The notes: generated by a model not told the origin, from the sequence alone. 64,000 nucleotides of DNA from Actinacidiphila sp965342175 (GCF_965342175.1 NZ_CBDRBL010000022.1:1-64000); one strand, 5' to 3'; numbered from the stretch's first letter, positions 8,315 through 17,739 are shown. Numbers and translations: made by a program.

Positions 8315-9112
8315 ATGCTCGACGAACCACGCTCAGGACGGCTGGCCGCCTGGGGAAATGCCCTGATTGCCGGACTTGCCGCACCTGATGACGCCGCTCA
8401 GGAAGTGATCGCCGACGATGCGGTCCACCGCATCTGCGGACTGCCCGGGGAGGACGGCCCGGTGGGGCTGACGCTGGGGCTGGGCCGGCTGCGCGCGCTC
8501 GGCGTCTGCGGGCTGCGGATCGCACTCCCGGTGCCCGGGCACCCGCTGGGGCTCAGCGGGCCGCCCGAGTTCAACGCGCGGGCGCAGGCGGCGGGTGAGG
8601 CGGTCATCGCCGTGGGCGGACCGGCCATCGGCCTGGTGCCGGAGGTCACGGAGGCCGGGCCGCAGGGGGACGTGCACGTGTCGGTGGAGTGGCAGTGCCT
8701 TCAGGTGCGGGACGCGCCGCCGGCGGACGTGCCCTCGCTGGGTGAGGCCGAGCGGGAGCTCGCGGAGGCGTTGAGGGACGCCACGGAGGCTCTGGCGCGG
8801 CTGGACGTGGCCGGCGGGGGCCCGGCGGCGCAGGCGGCTCTGGAGGCGTACCGGGCGCGAGCGGCGCGCGGACGGGAGGTGCTGGCGCCGGGGTATCCGC
8901 CGCGGGCGGTCCGGGTGCTGGAGCTGGCGCAGCGGGTGGGCGCGCTGATCGCGATCGCGACCGGCACCCGGGCCGAGCACGGGGCCGCGGTCAGCGCCTC
9001 GGAGATCGCCTCCCGTGCGGAGCTTCTGCGGCCGGTGGAGCGGACGGCGCGGCGGGCGCAGGTGGCGGCGTACAACGCGTACGTGGAGGAGGCCGAGCGG
9101 CGCCGCGGGTAG
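8315..9112 (+). CDS. Conserved actinobacterial protein of unknown function
   Basis: A 265-residue soluble protein that I do not recognise as a characterised family. The N-terminal half is a glycine and valine rich alpha/beta region (for example LRALGVCGLRIALPVPGHPLGL). It is followed by a long alanine/glutamate-rich helical C-terminus from about residue 145, which probably forms coiled coils. No signal peptide or membrane segment is visible. The ATG follows GGGGGG. It has its own promoter region, divergent from the ABC ATPase. Codon usage matches its neighbours, so it is a real gene. Confidence 0.8.
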   Translation: MLDEPRSGRLAAWGNALIAGLAAPDDAAQEVIADDAVHRICGLPGEDGPVGLTLGLGRLRALGVCGLRIALPVPGHPLGLSGPPEFNARAQAAGEAVIAVGGPAIGLVPEVTEAGPQGDVHVSVEWQCLQVRDAPPADVPSLGEAERELAEALRDATEALARLDVAGGGPAAQAALEAYRARAARGREVLAPGYPPRAVRVLELAQRVGALIAIATGTRAEHGAAVSASEIASRAELLRPVERTARRAQVAAYNAYVEEAERRRG

Positions 9113-9215
9113 AGCCCGCTGTCCGGGAGGTGTTCCTCCGTGATGACACGCGCCGCGCGCCGCGACGGGCGCTCGCCGTGGCGGCTGTACGCGCTGACCC
9201 CTGTGCCGGGGAACG

Positions 9216-9251
9216 GACCGGCCCCGGGGCGGCGGAGCGCTCCGGGGCCGG
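9216..9251. terminator. Bidirectional terminator between convergent genes
   Basis: ACCGGCCCCGG and CCGGGGCCGGT form a perfect 11-bp stem. The loop contains a further small palindrome, GGAGCGCTCC. It lies between the 3' ends of the 8315 gene and the chaplin gene. Confidence 0.75.
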
Positions 9252-9283
9252 TTGCACGGTCGCACGGCGGGGGGCCGTCCAGG

Positions 9284-9532
9284 TCAGCCGTTGACGCAGG
9301 CGTTCCCGAAGGCCGGGTTGAGCAGGCCGATGACGCTGATGGTGTTGCCGCAGACGTTCACCGGCACGTGCACCGGCACCTGGATCACGTTGCCCGAGAC
9401 CACACCGGGGCTGTTCTTCGCGCCACCGGTGGCCTGGGCACCCCCGGTGTGAGCGGAGGCGGCACCCGCGCCGACCATGGCGAGGCTCCCGGCGACCATG
9501 GCGACGGCGGCGGCCTTGTGCAGGTTCTTCAC
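9284..9532 (-). CDS. Short chaplin, cysteine-containing
   Basis: Secreted amyloid-forming surfactant that coats aerial hyphae and spores and lowers surface tension. The 82-residue precursor has a signal peptide (MKNLHKAAAVAMVAGSLAMV, ending near ASA at residue 27). One chaplin domain follows, reading SPGVVSGNVIQVPVHVPVNV, CGNTISVIGLLNPAFGNACV. Two cysteines (residues 61 and 79) can form the intramolecular disulfide used by most chaplins. The GTG start follows AAGGAGGG. Gene context and signal peptide resemble S. coelicolor chpE, yet ChpE lacks these cysteines, so I leave the symbol blank. The upstream 240 bases should carry its developmental promoter. Confidence 0.95.
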   Translation of the reverse strand: MKNLHKAAAVAMVAGSLAMVGAGAASAHTGGAQATGGAKNSPGVVSGNVIQVPVHVPVNVCGNTISVIGLLNPAFGNACVNG

Positions 9533-9775
9533 GTTCTTGACCCTCCTTGCTCGGGTACCGCGGCAGTCGCCGCAGCACGCCATGGAGAACGGCCCAGGGA
9601 CGGCCAGGTTGCGCCATCCGAGCGACATACACCCGACGGTATGAATCTCACTCCGGACGGCCCCCCAGCCGCTCGCCCTACCGCTAGTGCCCCGGTTCTC
9701 GCAGCGCCGGCCGCTCCCGTCGGGCCGTCCGCCCGCAGCCTCGGGCCGGCACCGGCGGCCGTGCGGACGCGCCAC

Positions 9776-10420
9776 TCAGCCGCCGATGCCGTGCCGCACC
9801 GCCCACAGGGCGGCCTGGGTGCGATCGGAGAGGTCCAGTTTCATCAGGATGTTCGACACATGGGTCTTCACGGTCTTCTCCGAGAGCACCAGGGCCCGGG
9901 CGATCTCCCGGTTGGAACGGCCCTCGGCGATCAGCGACAGCACCTCGCGCTCCCGGTCGGTGAGGGTCCCCCCGCGGCCCTGGCCGTGGGTGGCCTCCTC
10001 CTGGGAGAGCAGGGCCTCGGCGACCTCCGGCTGCAGGAGCACGTGCCCGGCGTGCACCGAGCGGATGGCGCCGGCCAGCGCGTCCGGGTCCACGTCCTTG
10101 TAGACGTAGCCGGCCGCGCCCGCGCGCAGCGCCGGGACGACGGTGCGCTGCTCGGTGAAGCTGGTGACGACGAGGACGCGGGCCTTGCTGCCGTTGTCAC
10201 GCAACCGGCGCAGGGCCTCGATGCCGTCGACCCCGGGCATGCGGACGTCCATCAGGATCACGTCGGGAGCGAGTTCGCCGGCGCGCTCCACGCCCTGCTC
10301 CCCGTCCGCTGCCTCACCCACCACCTCGATGTCGGGCTGCACCTCCAGGAAGGTCCGCAGACCGCGCCGGACCACCTGGTGGTCGTCGACCACCAGGACG
10401 CGAATGGGGCCGTCAGCCAC
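9776..10420 (-). CDS. NarL/LuxR-family response regulator
   Basis: Two-component response regulator of 214 residues. The receiver domain (about 5-122) has the acidic pair at residues 12-13, phosphoacceptor Asp58 in LMDVRMPG, and the conserved Lys in YVYKDVD. The LuxR-type helix-turn-helix (about 148-212) begins LTDREREVLSLIAEGRSNRE. Its start overlaps the end of the sensor kinase gene by eight bases, so the pair is translationally coupled and should be cognate. The signal and target genes are not visible. The neighbouring chaplin gene is one candidate only by proximity. Confidence 0.95.
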   Translation of the reverse strand: MADGPIRVLVVDDHQVVRRGLRTFLEVQPDIEVVGEAADGEQGVERAGELAPDVILMDVRMPGVDGIEALRRLRDNGSKARVLVVTSFTEQRTVVPALRAGAAGYVYKDVDPDALAGAIRSVHAGHVLLQPEVAEALLSQEEATHGQGRGGTLTDREREVLSLIAEGRSNREIARALVLSEKTVKTHVSNILMKLDLSDRTQAALWAVRHGIGG

Positions 10421-11567
10421 CGGGCACCTCCATCTCGATCACGGTGCCTTTTCCGGGCGCCGAGTCCACCGTCAGTCCGCCGCCCACCGCGTCGGCCCTG
10501 TCCCGCATGGAGACGAGCCCCAGGTGCCGCCCGGCACGGCGCACCGCGGACGGGTCGAAGCCCCGCCCGTCGTCGCGCACCGTGAGCACCGCTCCCCTGC
10601 CGCGGCCCTCCAGGCGCACGGTCACGGAAGCGGCGTCCGCGTGACGCAGCGCGTTGTGCAGGGCTTCCTGGGCAACCCTCAGCAACGCCTCCTCCTGTGC
10701 GGCAGGCAGGGCGCGGACATGGCAGTGGGTGAAGGAGACGCGCGCCGAGTGCACCCGGTCCAGGACGCCGATCTGGGTGCGCAGGGTGGCCAGCAGGCCG
10801 TCCTCGTCCAGCGCGGCGGGCCGCAGTTCCACCACGACCGCGCGCAGCTCGTCGGCGGCCTCGGCTGCGAGCGCGGCGACCTGCCGCAGCTCCTCGCGGG
10901 CGCGTTGCGGATCGCGGGCCACCAGGGCAGCGGCGGCCTGGGCGGTCAGCCGCAGGGAGAACAGCTTCTGCGAGACGGCGTCGTGCAGCTCGTGGGCGAT
11001 GCGGGCGCGCTCCCCGGCCAGCGTCAGCTCGCGGCTGCGCTCGTACAGGCGGGCGTTGGTCAGGGCGATGGCGGCGTGCGCGGCCAGCGTCCGCAGCAGT
11101 TCCTCGTCCTCCTCGGTGAACCCCTTGCCGTCCTCCGGGGCGCCGGACTCGCGGCGCTTGTCGGCGAGGAAGAGGGCGCCCAGGATCTCGTCGCCGTCGA
11201 CCACCGGCATGCCGAGGAAGTCGGTCATCTGGGGGTGGGCGGCCGGCCAGCCGCCGAACCGGGGGTCTTCCTTCACGTCGGGCAGACGCTGGGGGGTGGC
11301 CTCGTGCAGCATCGCGGCGAGGACGCCGTGCTGCCGGGGCAGCGGGCCGATGGCCTTCCACTGCTCGTCGCTGACGCCGTCGACGACGAACTGGGCGAAG
11401 CCGCCGTGGTCGTCCGGCACGCCCAGGGCGGCGTACTCGGCGTCGAGTAGTTCCCGGGCGGACGAGACGATCGTCTGCAGTACCTCGCGCACTTCGAGGT
11501 GCCGGCTCATCGCGAGGACGGCCGCGCTCACCGCCTCGATGCCGCGTCGGGGCGATCTGCTGGACAT
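10413..11567 (-). CDS. GAF-domain sensor histidine kinase
   Basis: Cytosolic HisKA_3-type sensor kinase of 384 residues, partner of the downstream response regulator. A GAF sensory domain covers about residues 15-165. The dimerisation/phosphoacceptor helix has ARIAHELHDAVSQKLFSL with its His. The ATPase domain carries ALHNALRHA (N box), DDGRGFD and GKGTVIEMEVPG at the end. No membrane helix is present, so the ligand is probably intracellular. I use the ATG at 11567, which begins SSRSPRRGIEAVSAAVLAMS. The much longer open frame upstream is arginine-rich and non-coding in character. Confidence 0.92.
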   Translation of the reverse strand: MSSRSPRRGIEAVSAAVLAMSRHLEVREVLQTIVSSARELLDAEYAALGVPDDHGGFAQFVVDGVSDEQWKAIGPLPRQHGVLAAMLHEATPQRLPDVKEDPRFGGWPAAHPQMTDFLGMPVVDGDEILGALFLADKRRESGAPEDGKGFTEEDEELLRTLAAHAAIALTNARLYERSRELTLAGERARIAHELHDAVSQKLFSLRLTAQAAAALVARDPQRAREELRQVAALAAEAADELRAVVVELRPAALDEDGLLATLRTQIGVLDRVHSARVSFTHCHVRALPAAQEEALLRVAQEALHNALRHADAASVTVRLEGRGRGAVLTVRDDGRGFDPSAVRRAGRHLGLVSMRDRADAVGGGLTVDSAPGKGTVIEMEVPGG

Positions 11568-11840
11568 GAGCTCACCGTACCGGCGGGGTGGGGCCGACGG
11601 GATCGGCCAGCTGACCGAGCGGCCCCCGTCCGGCGACCTAGGACGAAGTTCCTGTCGCCTCACCCTGCGACGCGGCTTGAGAAGGTGGGCTCGCCCTGGG
11701 CGCCGCCGGGCTCCGGGCACCCTCGTCGGGACGACCCTGTTCCCGAACGCCGTGGACGGAAGCCACGCTGCGGCGCCAGGGGGCTCGGCAGGCGCGCGGC
11801 GCCGTGGAGCGGGGCGCCGCACTCGGCACGGGCACGCGGA
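11568..11840. other. Promoter gap upstream of the sensor kinase
   Basis: This gap between the kinase start and the next gene's terminator holds no credible reading frame. It should contain the promoter of the two-component operon. I could not pick a clear pair of promoter hexamers. Confidence 0.5.
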
Positions 11841-11874
11841 AGGCGGCGGTCCCCTCCTCGGGGAGCCGCCGCCT
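11841..11874 (-). terminator. Terminator of the FHA-ABC gene
   Basis: AGGCGGCGG and CCGCCGCCT pair over 9 bp and an inner CCCC/GGGG pairing extends the stem with one bulge, enclosing TCCTC. It begins 23 bases past the stop codon at 11897. Confidence 0.75.
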
Positions 11875-11896
11875 CCTCGTCGCGTACAAGGGGCCC

Positions 11897-14470
11897 CTAC
11901 TTGCGCATGACCTCCGGCTCATGGCGGCGCAGCAGCCTCAGCACGAGGATGCCGCACACGAGCGCGATGCCGAGCAGGACGGCCATGTCGAAGCCCCACT
12001 GGCCCGCCGAGGGCTCCCACAGCGGGTCCAGGTCGCCGGGCTCGGCCGGGTCCCACGGCGGCATGAGGCGGCCGAGGTCGAGGGTGGCGCCGGCGGCGCC
12101 GACGGCCCAGCGGGACGGCATCAGCCAGGCCACCTGCTCCAGGCCGACCGTGCCGAAGATCTGGAAGAGGACGCCGGTGAAGACGACCTGGACGATCGCG
12201 AACATCACCAGCAGGGGCATGGTCTTCTCGGCGGTCCTCACCAGCGAGGAGATGACCAGGCCGACCATCATCGAGGTGAAGCCGAGCGCGATGACCACCA
12301 GGGTGATCTCCGCGGCGGGGAAGCCCTCGATGATCAGGCCCTCCTCGGGGAGCCGGCGCACCGACAGGCCGATGGCGCAGATGATGACGCCTTGCAGGGC
12401 GCTGATCAGACCCAGCACGAACACTTTGGAGAACAGGTACGCGGAGCGGGACAGGCCGGTGGCGCGTTCCCGTTCGTAGATCACCCGTTCCTTGATCAGC
12501 TCGCGGACCGAGTTGGCGGCGCCCGAGAAGCAGGCGCCGACCGCGATGATCAGCATGATGGTGCCCGCGTCGGCGTTGAACTTGCCCGCCTCGTCGGGCG
12601 GCGCCAGCCCGGACTTCGCCGGGATGACCACGCTCACCAGGCCGAGGACGGCCGGGAGGACCACCATCAGGGCCATGAAGCCCTTGTCGGATGCGATCAC
12701 CGCCAGGTAGCGGCGGACGAGGGTGACGAACTGCGCCGGCCAGCGCTGCGGCTTGGGCGGCCTGGCCCGCTGCGGGGCCGCGCCTGCGGACTGCGGCGCG
12801 ACGGCGTCCAGGTCCGCGGCGTAGATCTGGTAGTGCTGGGAGCCGCGCCAGCGACCGGACCAGTCGTAGTCGCGGTAGGTCTCGAAGGCGGAGAAGACGT
12901 CGGCCCAGGTTTCGTAGCCGAAGAAGTTCAGCGCCTCCTCGGGCGGGCCGAAGTAGGCCACGGCTCCGCCCGGCGCCATCACGAGCAGCTTGTCGCACAG
13001 GGCGAGTTCGGCCACCGAGTGGGTCACGACGAGCACGGTGCGGCCGTCGTCGGCGAGGCCGCGCAGCAGCTTCATGACGTCGCGGTCCATACCGGGGTCG
13101 AGGCCGGAGGTGGGCTCGTCCAGGAAGATCAGCGAGGGCTTGGTCAGCAGCTCCAGGGCGACGGATACGCGCTTGCGCTGGCCGCCGGAGAGCGAGGTGA
13201 CGCGCTTGTCGGCGTGGACGTCCAGCTTGAGTTCGCGCAGCACCTCGTCGATGCGGGCCTCACGCTCCGCGGCCTTGGTGTCGCCGGGGAAGCGGAGCTT
13301 GGCCGCGTAGCGCAGCGCTCTGCGGATCGTCAGCTCCTTGTGCAGGATGTCGTCCTGCGGGACGAGGCCGATGCGCTGCCGCAGTTCCGCGAACTGCTTG
13401 TAGAGGTTGCGGCCGTCGTAGAGCACCTCGCCCTCTTCGGCCGGGCGGTAGCCGGTCAGGGCACGCAGCAGCGTCGACTTGCCGGAACCGGAGGGGCCGA
13501 TGACGGCGATCAGCGACTTCTCGGGGACGCCGAAGGAGACGTCTTCGAGAATGGTCTTGGTGGTGCTGCCCTGCGGCACGCGGACGGTGAGCCGCCGCGC
13601 CGAGAAGGAGACCTCACCGGTGTCGACGAACTCCTCGAGCTGGTCACCGACCAGCCGGAAGGTGGAGTGCCCGACGCCCACGATGTCGTGAGGGCCGAGC
13701 AGGTGGCGCTGTATCGGCTGTCCGTTGACATAGGTGCCGTTGTGGCTGCCCAGGTCGACGATCTCGTAGCGGCCGTCGGGATGCGCCCGGAACTCCGCGT
13801 GAAAGCGGGAGACCTGGAGGTCGGAGACGACCAGGTCGTTCTCCAGGGCGCGGCCGATCCTCATGACGCGGCCGAGCACCAGGTGGTGGAAGGTCGTCGG
13901 GCTGCGGTCGCCGTGGAGGGGCGGTGCGGCGCCGCCGCCCGCGGGCCGGTGCGGGGACGGGATGTGCGCCTGCGGACTCCACTGGTCCGGCCGCGGGGCC
14001 GGCGAGGGCTGCGGCACGTGCGCGACGGACGGGCCGCTGTCCCAGCCCCCCTGCCCGGGCGGGGCCGAGGACTTCGGCGCCGCCTGCGCGTCGGGCCCGG
14101 GCCTGCGGGCCCGCTGCGGTCTGGCCAGCGCGGTGTCGGCGCTGTGGACGTCACCGCCGGCCGGAGCGCCGCCACTGAAAGCAAGCCGCGGGCCGTCGGC
14201 GGCGTTTCCGAGGGTGACGGCGGCCCCGGCGGTGACGTCGTAGGCATGGACGCGCTGACCCTGGACATAGGTGCCGTTGGTGCTGCCGAGATCCTCGATG
14301 ACCCAACCGCGCTCGCCGCGCCGAAGGGTGGCGTGCCGCCAGGAGACCCGCGCGTCGTCGAGGACGACGTCGGACTGCGGATCCCGGCCCAGGCTGTACG
14401 ACCTGGACGGATCGAGCTCCCAGGTCCGACCGTTCAGTTCGAGTACGAGTTCAGGCACCCCAAACCCCAC
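11897..14470 (-). CDS. FHA-FHA-ABC exporter (Rv1747-like)
   Basis: Fusion of two phosphothreonine-binding FHA domains, an ABCG-type ATPase and an ABC-2 membrane domain, about 857 residues. FHA1 (about 25-90) has YSLGRDPQSDVVLDD and STNGTYVQG. A proline-rich linker leads to FHA2 (about 200-270) with IGRALENDLVVSD and SHNGTYVNG. The ATPase follows with GPSGSGKST near 322, signature LSGGQRKR and LDEPTSGLDPG. Six hydrophobic segments fill about 580-850. M. tuberculosis Rv1747 has this architecture and is controlled by Ser/Thr kinases through its FHA domains; the same is inferred here. I start at the GTG at 14470, with GGGGGA seven bases upstream. A GTG four codons later is possible. Confidence 0.93.
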   Translation of the reverse strand: MGFGVPELVLELNGRTWELDPSRSYSLGRDPQSDVVLDDARVSWRHATLRRGERGWVIEDLGSTNGTYVQGQRVHAYDVTAGAAVTLGNAADGPRLAFSGGAPAGGDVHSADTALARPQRARRPGPDAQAAPKSSAPPGQGGWDSGPSVAHVPQPSPAPRPDQWSPQAHIPSPHRPAGGGAAPPLHGDRSPTTFHHLVLGRVMRIGRALENDLVVSDLQVSRFHAEFRAHPDGRYEIVDLGSHNGTYVNGQPIQRHLLGPHDIVGVGHSTFRLVGDQLEEFVDTGEVSFSARRLTVRVPQGSTTKTILEDVSFGVPEKSLIAVIGPSGSGKSTLLRALTGYRPAEEGEVLYDGRNLYKQFAELRQRIGLVPQDDILHKELTIRRALRYAAKLRFPGDTKAAEREARIDEVLRELKLDVHADKRVTSLSGGQRKRVSVALELLTKPSLIFLDEPTSGLDPGMDRDVMKLLRGLADDGRTVLVVTHSVAELALCDKLLVMAPGGAVAYFGPPEEALNFFGYETWADVFSAFETYRDYDWSGRWRGSQHYQIYAADLDAVAPQSAGAAPQRARPPKPQRWPAQFVTLVRRYLAVIASDKGFMALMVVLPAVLGLVSVVIPAKSGLAPPDEAGKFNADAGTIMLIIAVGACFSGAANSVRELIKERVIYERERATGLSRSAYLFSKVFVLGLISALQGVIICAIGLSVRRLPEEGLIIEGFPAAEITLVVIALGFTSMMVGLVISSLVRTAEKTMPLLVMFAIVQVVFTGVLFQIFGTVGLEQVAWLMPSRWAVGAAGATLDLGRLMPPWDPAEPGDLDPLWEPSAGQWGFDMAVLLGIALVCGILVLRLLRRHEPEVMRK

Positions 14471-14717
14471 AAAGTCGTCCCCCGGGTTGTCCCCCCATGG
14501 GGGAAGTCTAGAGATTGGACACACCGCGAGGAACTGTTCCGGGCACGCCGGCCCGCGCCATGTGGCGCCGGGGAGTGACGCGCACCTTCTTCCGAGAGGC
14601 CGTTGACGGCGCCGGAACACCACCGGAGAGTGGTAGGCGCGCGGGCCCGTGCGGCTCATGACGGATCGGGGCACCACGCTGCGCAGGCGGCACGGACGCG
14701 ACACCTCGGGGGCGGGC

Positions 14718-16367
14718 ATGACGGCGTACACCTCCACACCTTCGAACACGCCCGCGCGCGCGGTCCCGTGGGGCGGCGCGCTGCTCTCCGCGGTGGTCGC
14801 GGTGAGTTGGGCGTACCTGGGGATGGCGGCGACCGCCGCGCTGGGTCTGCACCTGCTCGGCGCCGACACGGCGGGCTCGCTGGGGCCGATGACGGCGGCC
14901 GTCGTCGCCATGGCGGTGGGCGGCAAGGTCGTCCCCTCCGGTGGCGTCGCGGTGTTCGGGCTGGGCGGCTCAGCCGGCGAGGCCCGGCTGGACCTCATGC
15001 CGCTGGGTGTCGGTCTGGTGGGTGCCCTGCTGCTGAGCTGGGTGTTCCTGCGGTCGCTGCGGAGTGGGGCGGGGCTGACCGTCTCGGGCGGTGAACTCGC
15101 CGTCCGGGCGGGGGCGGTGGTGGTGCTCTTCGTGGGAGTGCTCGGCGCGCTGGCGTGGGCCGGGCAGGACACCGTCGCCCTCGACGGCGCACGGCTGGGC
15201 GGGGACGAGGGCGGCGGTCCGGCGGACGGGCTTCCGGGCTTCGGTGACATCGGCGGCGGGCTCGGGGACGGGCTGCGGCATCTGATCGCCGCCAAGGCGT
15301 CGGTGAGCTTCCACGTCGCCACCGGCCGCACCTTGGTGGGCGGTCTGCTGTGGGTGTCGGCCGTTCTGCTGCTGGCGCTGCTCACGTCACGTCGTACGCC
15401 GCTGCCGCCCGCTGTGGAGGGACTGCACCGGGTCGTCCGGCCGGCGGCGTCGGCGCTGCGCTGGGTGCTGCTGCTGGCCGTGGTGGCGGGGTGCGCCGCC
15501 GCCGCATATGCGGCGGTGACGGGCGGCCAATCGGGCCGGATCGCCGGGGCGGCCCTCTTGGGGGCGCCCAACGGGGTGTGGCTGGCCGTGCCGCTCGGGC
15601 TCTTCGTGTCCTGGCGGGGCATGGCCACCGGGGAGCCGGCGAAGGTGCTGCCGGATCCCCTGGACCGGCTGCTGTCCTCGAGCGTGGAGGAGCCGGTGAC
15701 GCCCGTCCGCCTGGCGGAGTACGACCAGCGGGTGTGGCTGCTGACCGCCGCCGCGGCGCTGATGATGCTGGCCGCGGGTGCGCTGGCGGCGGCCCGCACC
15801 CCGCTGTGGGGGGCGACGCGCGCCCGGTACGCGGGGCTGTGCGCGGTGCGCCTCGGCTCGGTCACGGCGGTCGCCTTCCCGCTGCTGGTGTGGGTGACCG
15901 GTGTCTCGGTGAACGCGGGCGTCTCGGTCTTCGGGGTGGACGCGGTGGGCGCCGGCGTGGACCTGCGAGGCAGCCTCCCCATGGCGTTCCTTGCGGGGGC
16001 CCTCTGGGGGGCCCTGGCGGGCGGCGCGGGGGCGCTGCTAACCCTGCTGACGGGGACGGCCGGGCGCCGGGTGTCCCCGTACGCGTTGCGCAGGGCGGCC
16101 GAGGCGGCGTCCGGGGAGAGCAGCGCACGCACCTACCCGGGCGTCGCCTACCGGCCCGGCCCGTACGTCCCGAGCCCCGGCTACGGCCCGCCGGACGCCG
16201 GGCCGAACCCCTACCGGCAGCCGCCGCGGCCCGCGGGGTCCGTCACCAGGGCACCTCTGCCGCCACCGTCACCGCCTCCACCGCCGCCACCGCCTCCCCC
16301 GGGGCCGCCGCGCGGCCCGTCGCGGGAAGGCCCGCCACCACCCGGTCCGCCCGGGGGACGCCGCTGA
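14718..16367 (+). CDS. Streptophobe-family membrane protein
   Basis: Large hydrophobic protein of the streptophobe family, which is largely confined to streptomycetes; function unknown. The 549-residue product has roughly ten membrane segments between residues 20 and 460, such as ALLSAVVAVSWAYLGMAATA and VVVLFVGVLGALAWAG. A cytosolic or exposed tail of about 90 residues is rich in Pro, Gly and Tyr and ends in long proline runs (PPPPPPPPPPGPP). The ATG at 14718 follows GGGGGCGGG. An ATG 60 bases upstream is the alternative. It is divergent from the FHA-ABC exporter. Confidence 0.85.
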   Translation: MTAYTSTPSNTPARAVPWGGALLSAVVAVSWAYLGMAATAALGLHLLGADTAGSLGPMTAAVVAMAVGGKVVPSGGVAVFGLGGSAGEARLDLMPLGVGLVGALLLSWVFLRSLRSGAGLTVSGGELAVRAGAVVVLFVGVLGALAWAGQDTVALDGARLGGDEGGGPADGLPGFGDIGGGLGDGLRHLIAAKASVSFHVATGRTLVGGLLWVSAVLLLALLTSRRTPLPPAVEGLHRVVRPAASALRWVLLLAVVAGCAAAAYAAVTGGQSGRIAGAALLGAPNGVWLAVPLGLFVSWRGMATGEPAKVLPDPLDRLLSSSVEEPVTPVRLAEYDQRVWLLTAAAALMMLAAGALAAARTPLWGATRARYAGLCAVRLGSVTAVAFPLLVWVTGVSVNAGVSVFGVDAVGAGVDLRGSLPMAFLAGALWGALAGGAGALLTLLTGTAGRRVSPYALRRAAEAASGESSARTYPGVAYRPGPYVPSPGYGPPDAGPNPYRQPPRPAGSVTRAPLPPPSPPPPPPPPPPGPPRGPSREGPPPPGPPGGRR

Positions 16368-16437
16368 GCACGGACGACGTCCGCCAGGCGGGACACATGT
16401 CCGTCCCCAGCACGGTGCCCGATACGGTGGAGGCACC

Positions 16438-17676
16438 ATGAACGACGCATCGCAGGCGACCGCTGCCACCGCCGCCAATGTGCCGACACTGCTGGTCAAG
16501 ATCTTCGGTAAGGACCGGCCGGGGATCACCGCCGGGCTCTTCGAGACGCTGGCCCGCTTCCAGGTGAGCGTCATCGACATCGAGCAGGTCGTCACCCGGG
16601 GACGCATCGTGCTCTGCGCCCTGGTGCCCGCCCCCGAGGGGCGTTCGGTGGAGGGCGAGCTGCGGGCGACGGTGCACGCGTGGGCGGAGTCGATGCGCCT
16701 GCAGGCCGAGATCATCTCCGGCATCGGCGACAACCGGCCGCGCGGCGAGGGCCGCTCCCATGTGACGGTGCTCGGGCACCCGATGACGGCCGAGTCCACG
16801 GCGGCCATAGCGGCCACGATCACCGGCGTCGGCGGCAACATCGACCGCATCTTCCGGCTCGCGAAGTACCCGGTGACGGCGGTGGAGTTCGCCGTGTCCG
16901 GCGTCGCCACCGACACGCTGCGCCCGGCACTGGCCATGGAGGCCCACGAGCGCGGGGTCGACGTGGCCGTGGTGTCGGCGGGCCTGCACCGCAGGGCGCA
17001 GCGCCTCGTGGTCATGGACGTGGACTCCACCGTCATCCAGGACGAGGTGATCGAGCTCTTCGCGGCGCACGCGGGCTGCGAGGAGCAGGTCGCCGAGGTG
17101 ACGGCCGCGGCGATGCGCGGCGAGCTGGATTTCGAGCAGTCCCTGCACGCGCGGGTCGCCCTGCTCAAGGGGCTCGACGAGTCCGTGGTGGACAAGGTCC
17201 GCCAGGAGGTGCGGCTGACGGCCGGGGCGCGCACGCTGATCCGCACGCTCAAGCGGCTGGGGTACCAGGTGGGCGTGGTCTCCGGGGGCTTCACCCAGGT
17301 CACCGACGACCTCAAGGAGCGGCTGTCGCTCGACTTCGCCGCGGCCAACACCCTGGAGATCGTGGACGGCAAGCTCACCGGCCGGGTCACCGGCGAGATC
17401 GTGGACCGGGCGGGCAAGGCCCGGCTGCTGCGGCGCTTCGCCGCCGAGGCAGGGGTGCCCCTGAGCCAGACCGTCGCCATCGGCGACGGCGCCAACGACC
17501 TGGACATGCTCAACGCGGCGGGTCTCGGCGTCGCTTTCAACGCCAAGCCGGTGGTGCGGCGGGCGGCGGACGCCGCGGTCAATGTGCCGTTCCTGGACAC
17601 CGTGCTCTACCTGCTGGGCATCACGCGCGAGGAGGTCGAGGCGGCCGACGCCGGGGACGGCGCGGCCGGCGCCTGA
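16438..17676 (+). CDS. serB: Phosphoserine phosphatase
   Basis: Catalyses the last step of serine synthesis, hydrolysing O-phosphoserine. The 412-residue protein has two N-terminal ACT-type regulatory domains (about 15-190) and a HAD phosphatase domain. The nucleophile motif is VMDVDSTVIQDEV near residue 196, with DxDST. Later motifs are VVSGGFTQ near 280 and AIGDGANDLDML near 348. This ACT-ACT-HAD layout is the actinobacterial SerB form and implies feedback control by serine. It starts at the ATG at 16438 and is probably monocistronic. Confidence 0.96.
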   Translation: MNDASQATAATAANVPTLLVKIFGKDRPGITAGLFETLARFQVSVIDIEQVVTRGRIVLCALVPAPEGRSVEGELRATVHAWAESMRLQAEIISGIGDNRPRGEGRSHVTVLGHPMTAESTAAIAATITGVGGNIDRIFRLAKYPVTAVEFAVSGVATDTLRPALAMEAHERGVDVAVVSAGLHRRAQRLVVMDVDSTVIQDEVIELFAAHAGCEEQVAEVTAAAMRGELDFEQSLHARVALLKGLDESVVDKVRQEVRLTAGARTLIRTLKRLGYQVGVVSGGFTQVTDDLKERLSLDFAAANTLEIVDGKLTGRVTGEIVDRAGKARLLRRFAAEAGVPLSQTVAIGDGANDLDMLNAAGLGVAFNAKPVVRRAADAAVNVPFLDTVLYLLGITREEVEAADAGDGAAGA

Positions 17677-17739
17677 CCGGCGCGGCCCCTGGCACGGCAT
17701 GGCCGTGGAGCGGGTGCTCCAAGCCTTTCCCGACGAGGT

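Noticed and set aside
11804..14578. A 924-codon plus-strand open frame
   Set aside because: It is antisense to the FHA-ABC exporter, whose domains are unmistakable. The plus translation is Gly/Arg/Asp-rich with no recognisable domain.
14471..16132. A 554-residue N-terminal extension of the FHA-ABC frame
   Set aside because: It is Ser/Thr/Pro-rich, lies antisense to the streptophobe gene, and a good ribosome-binding site supports a start at 14470.
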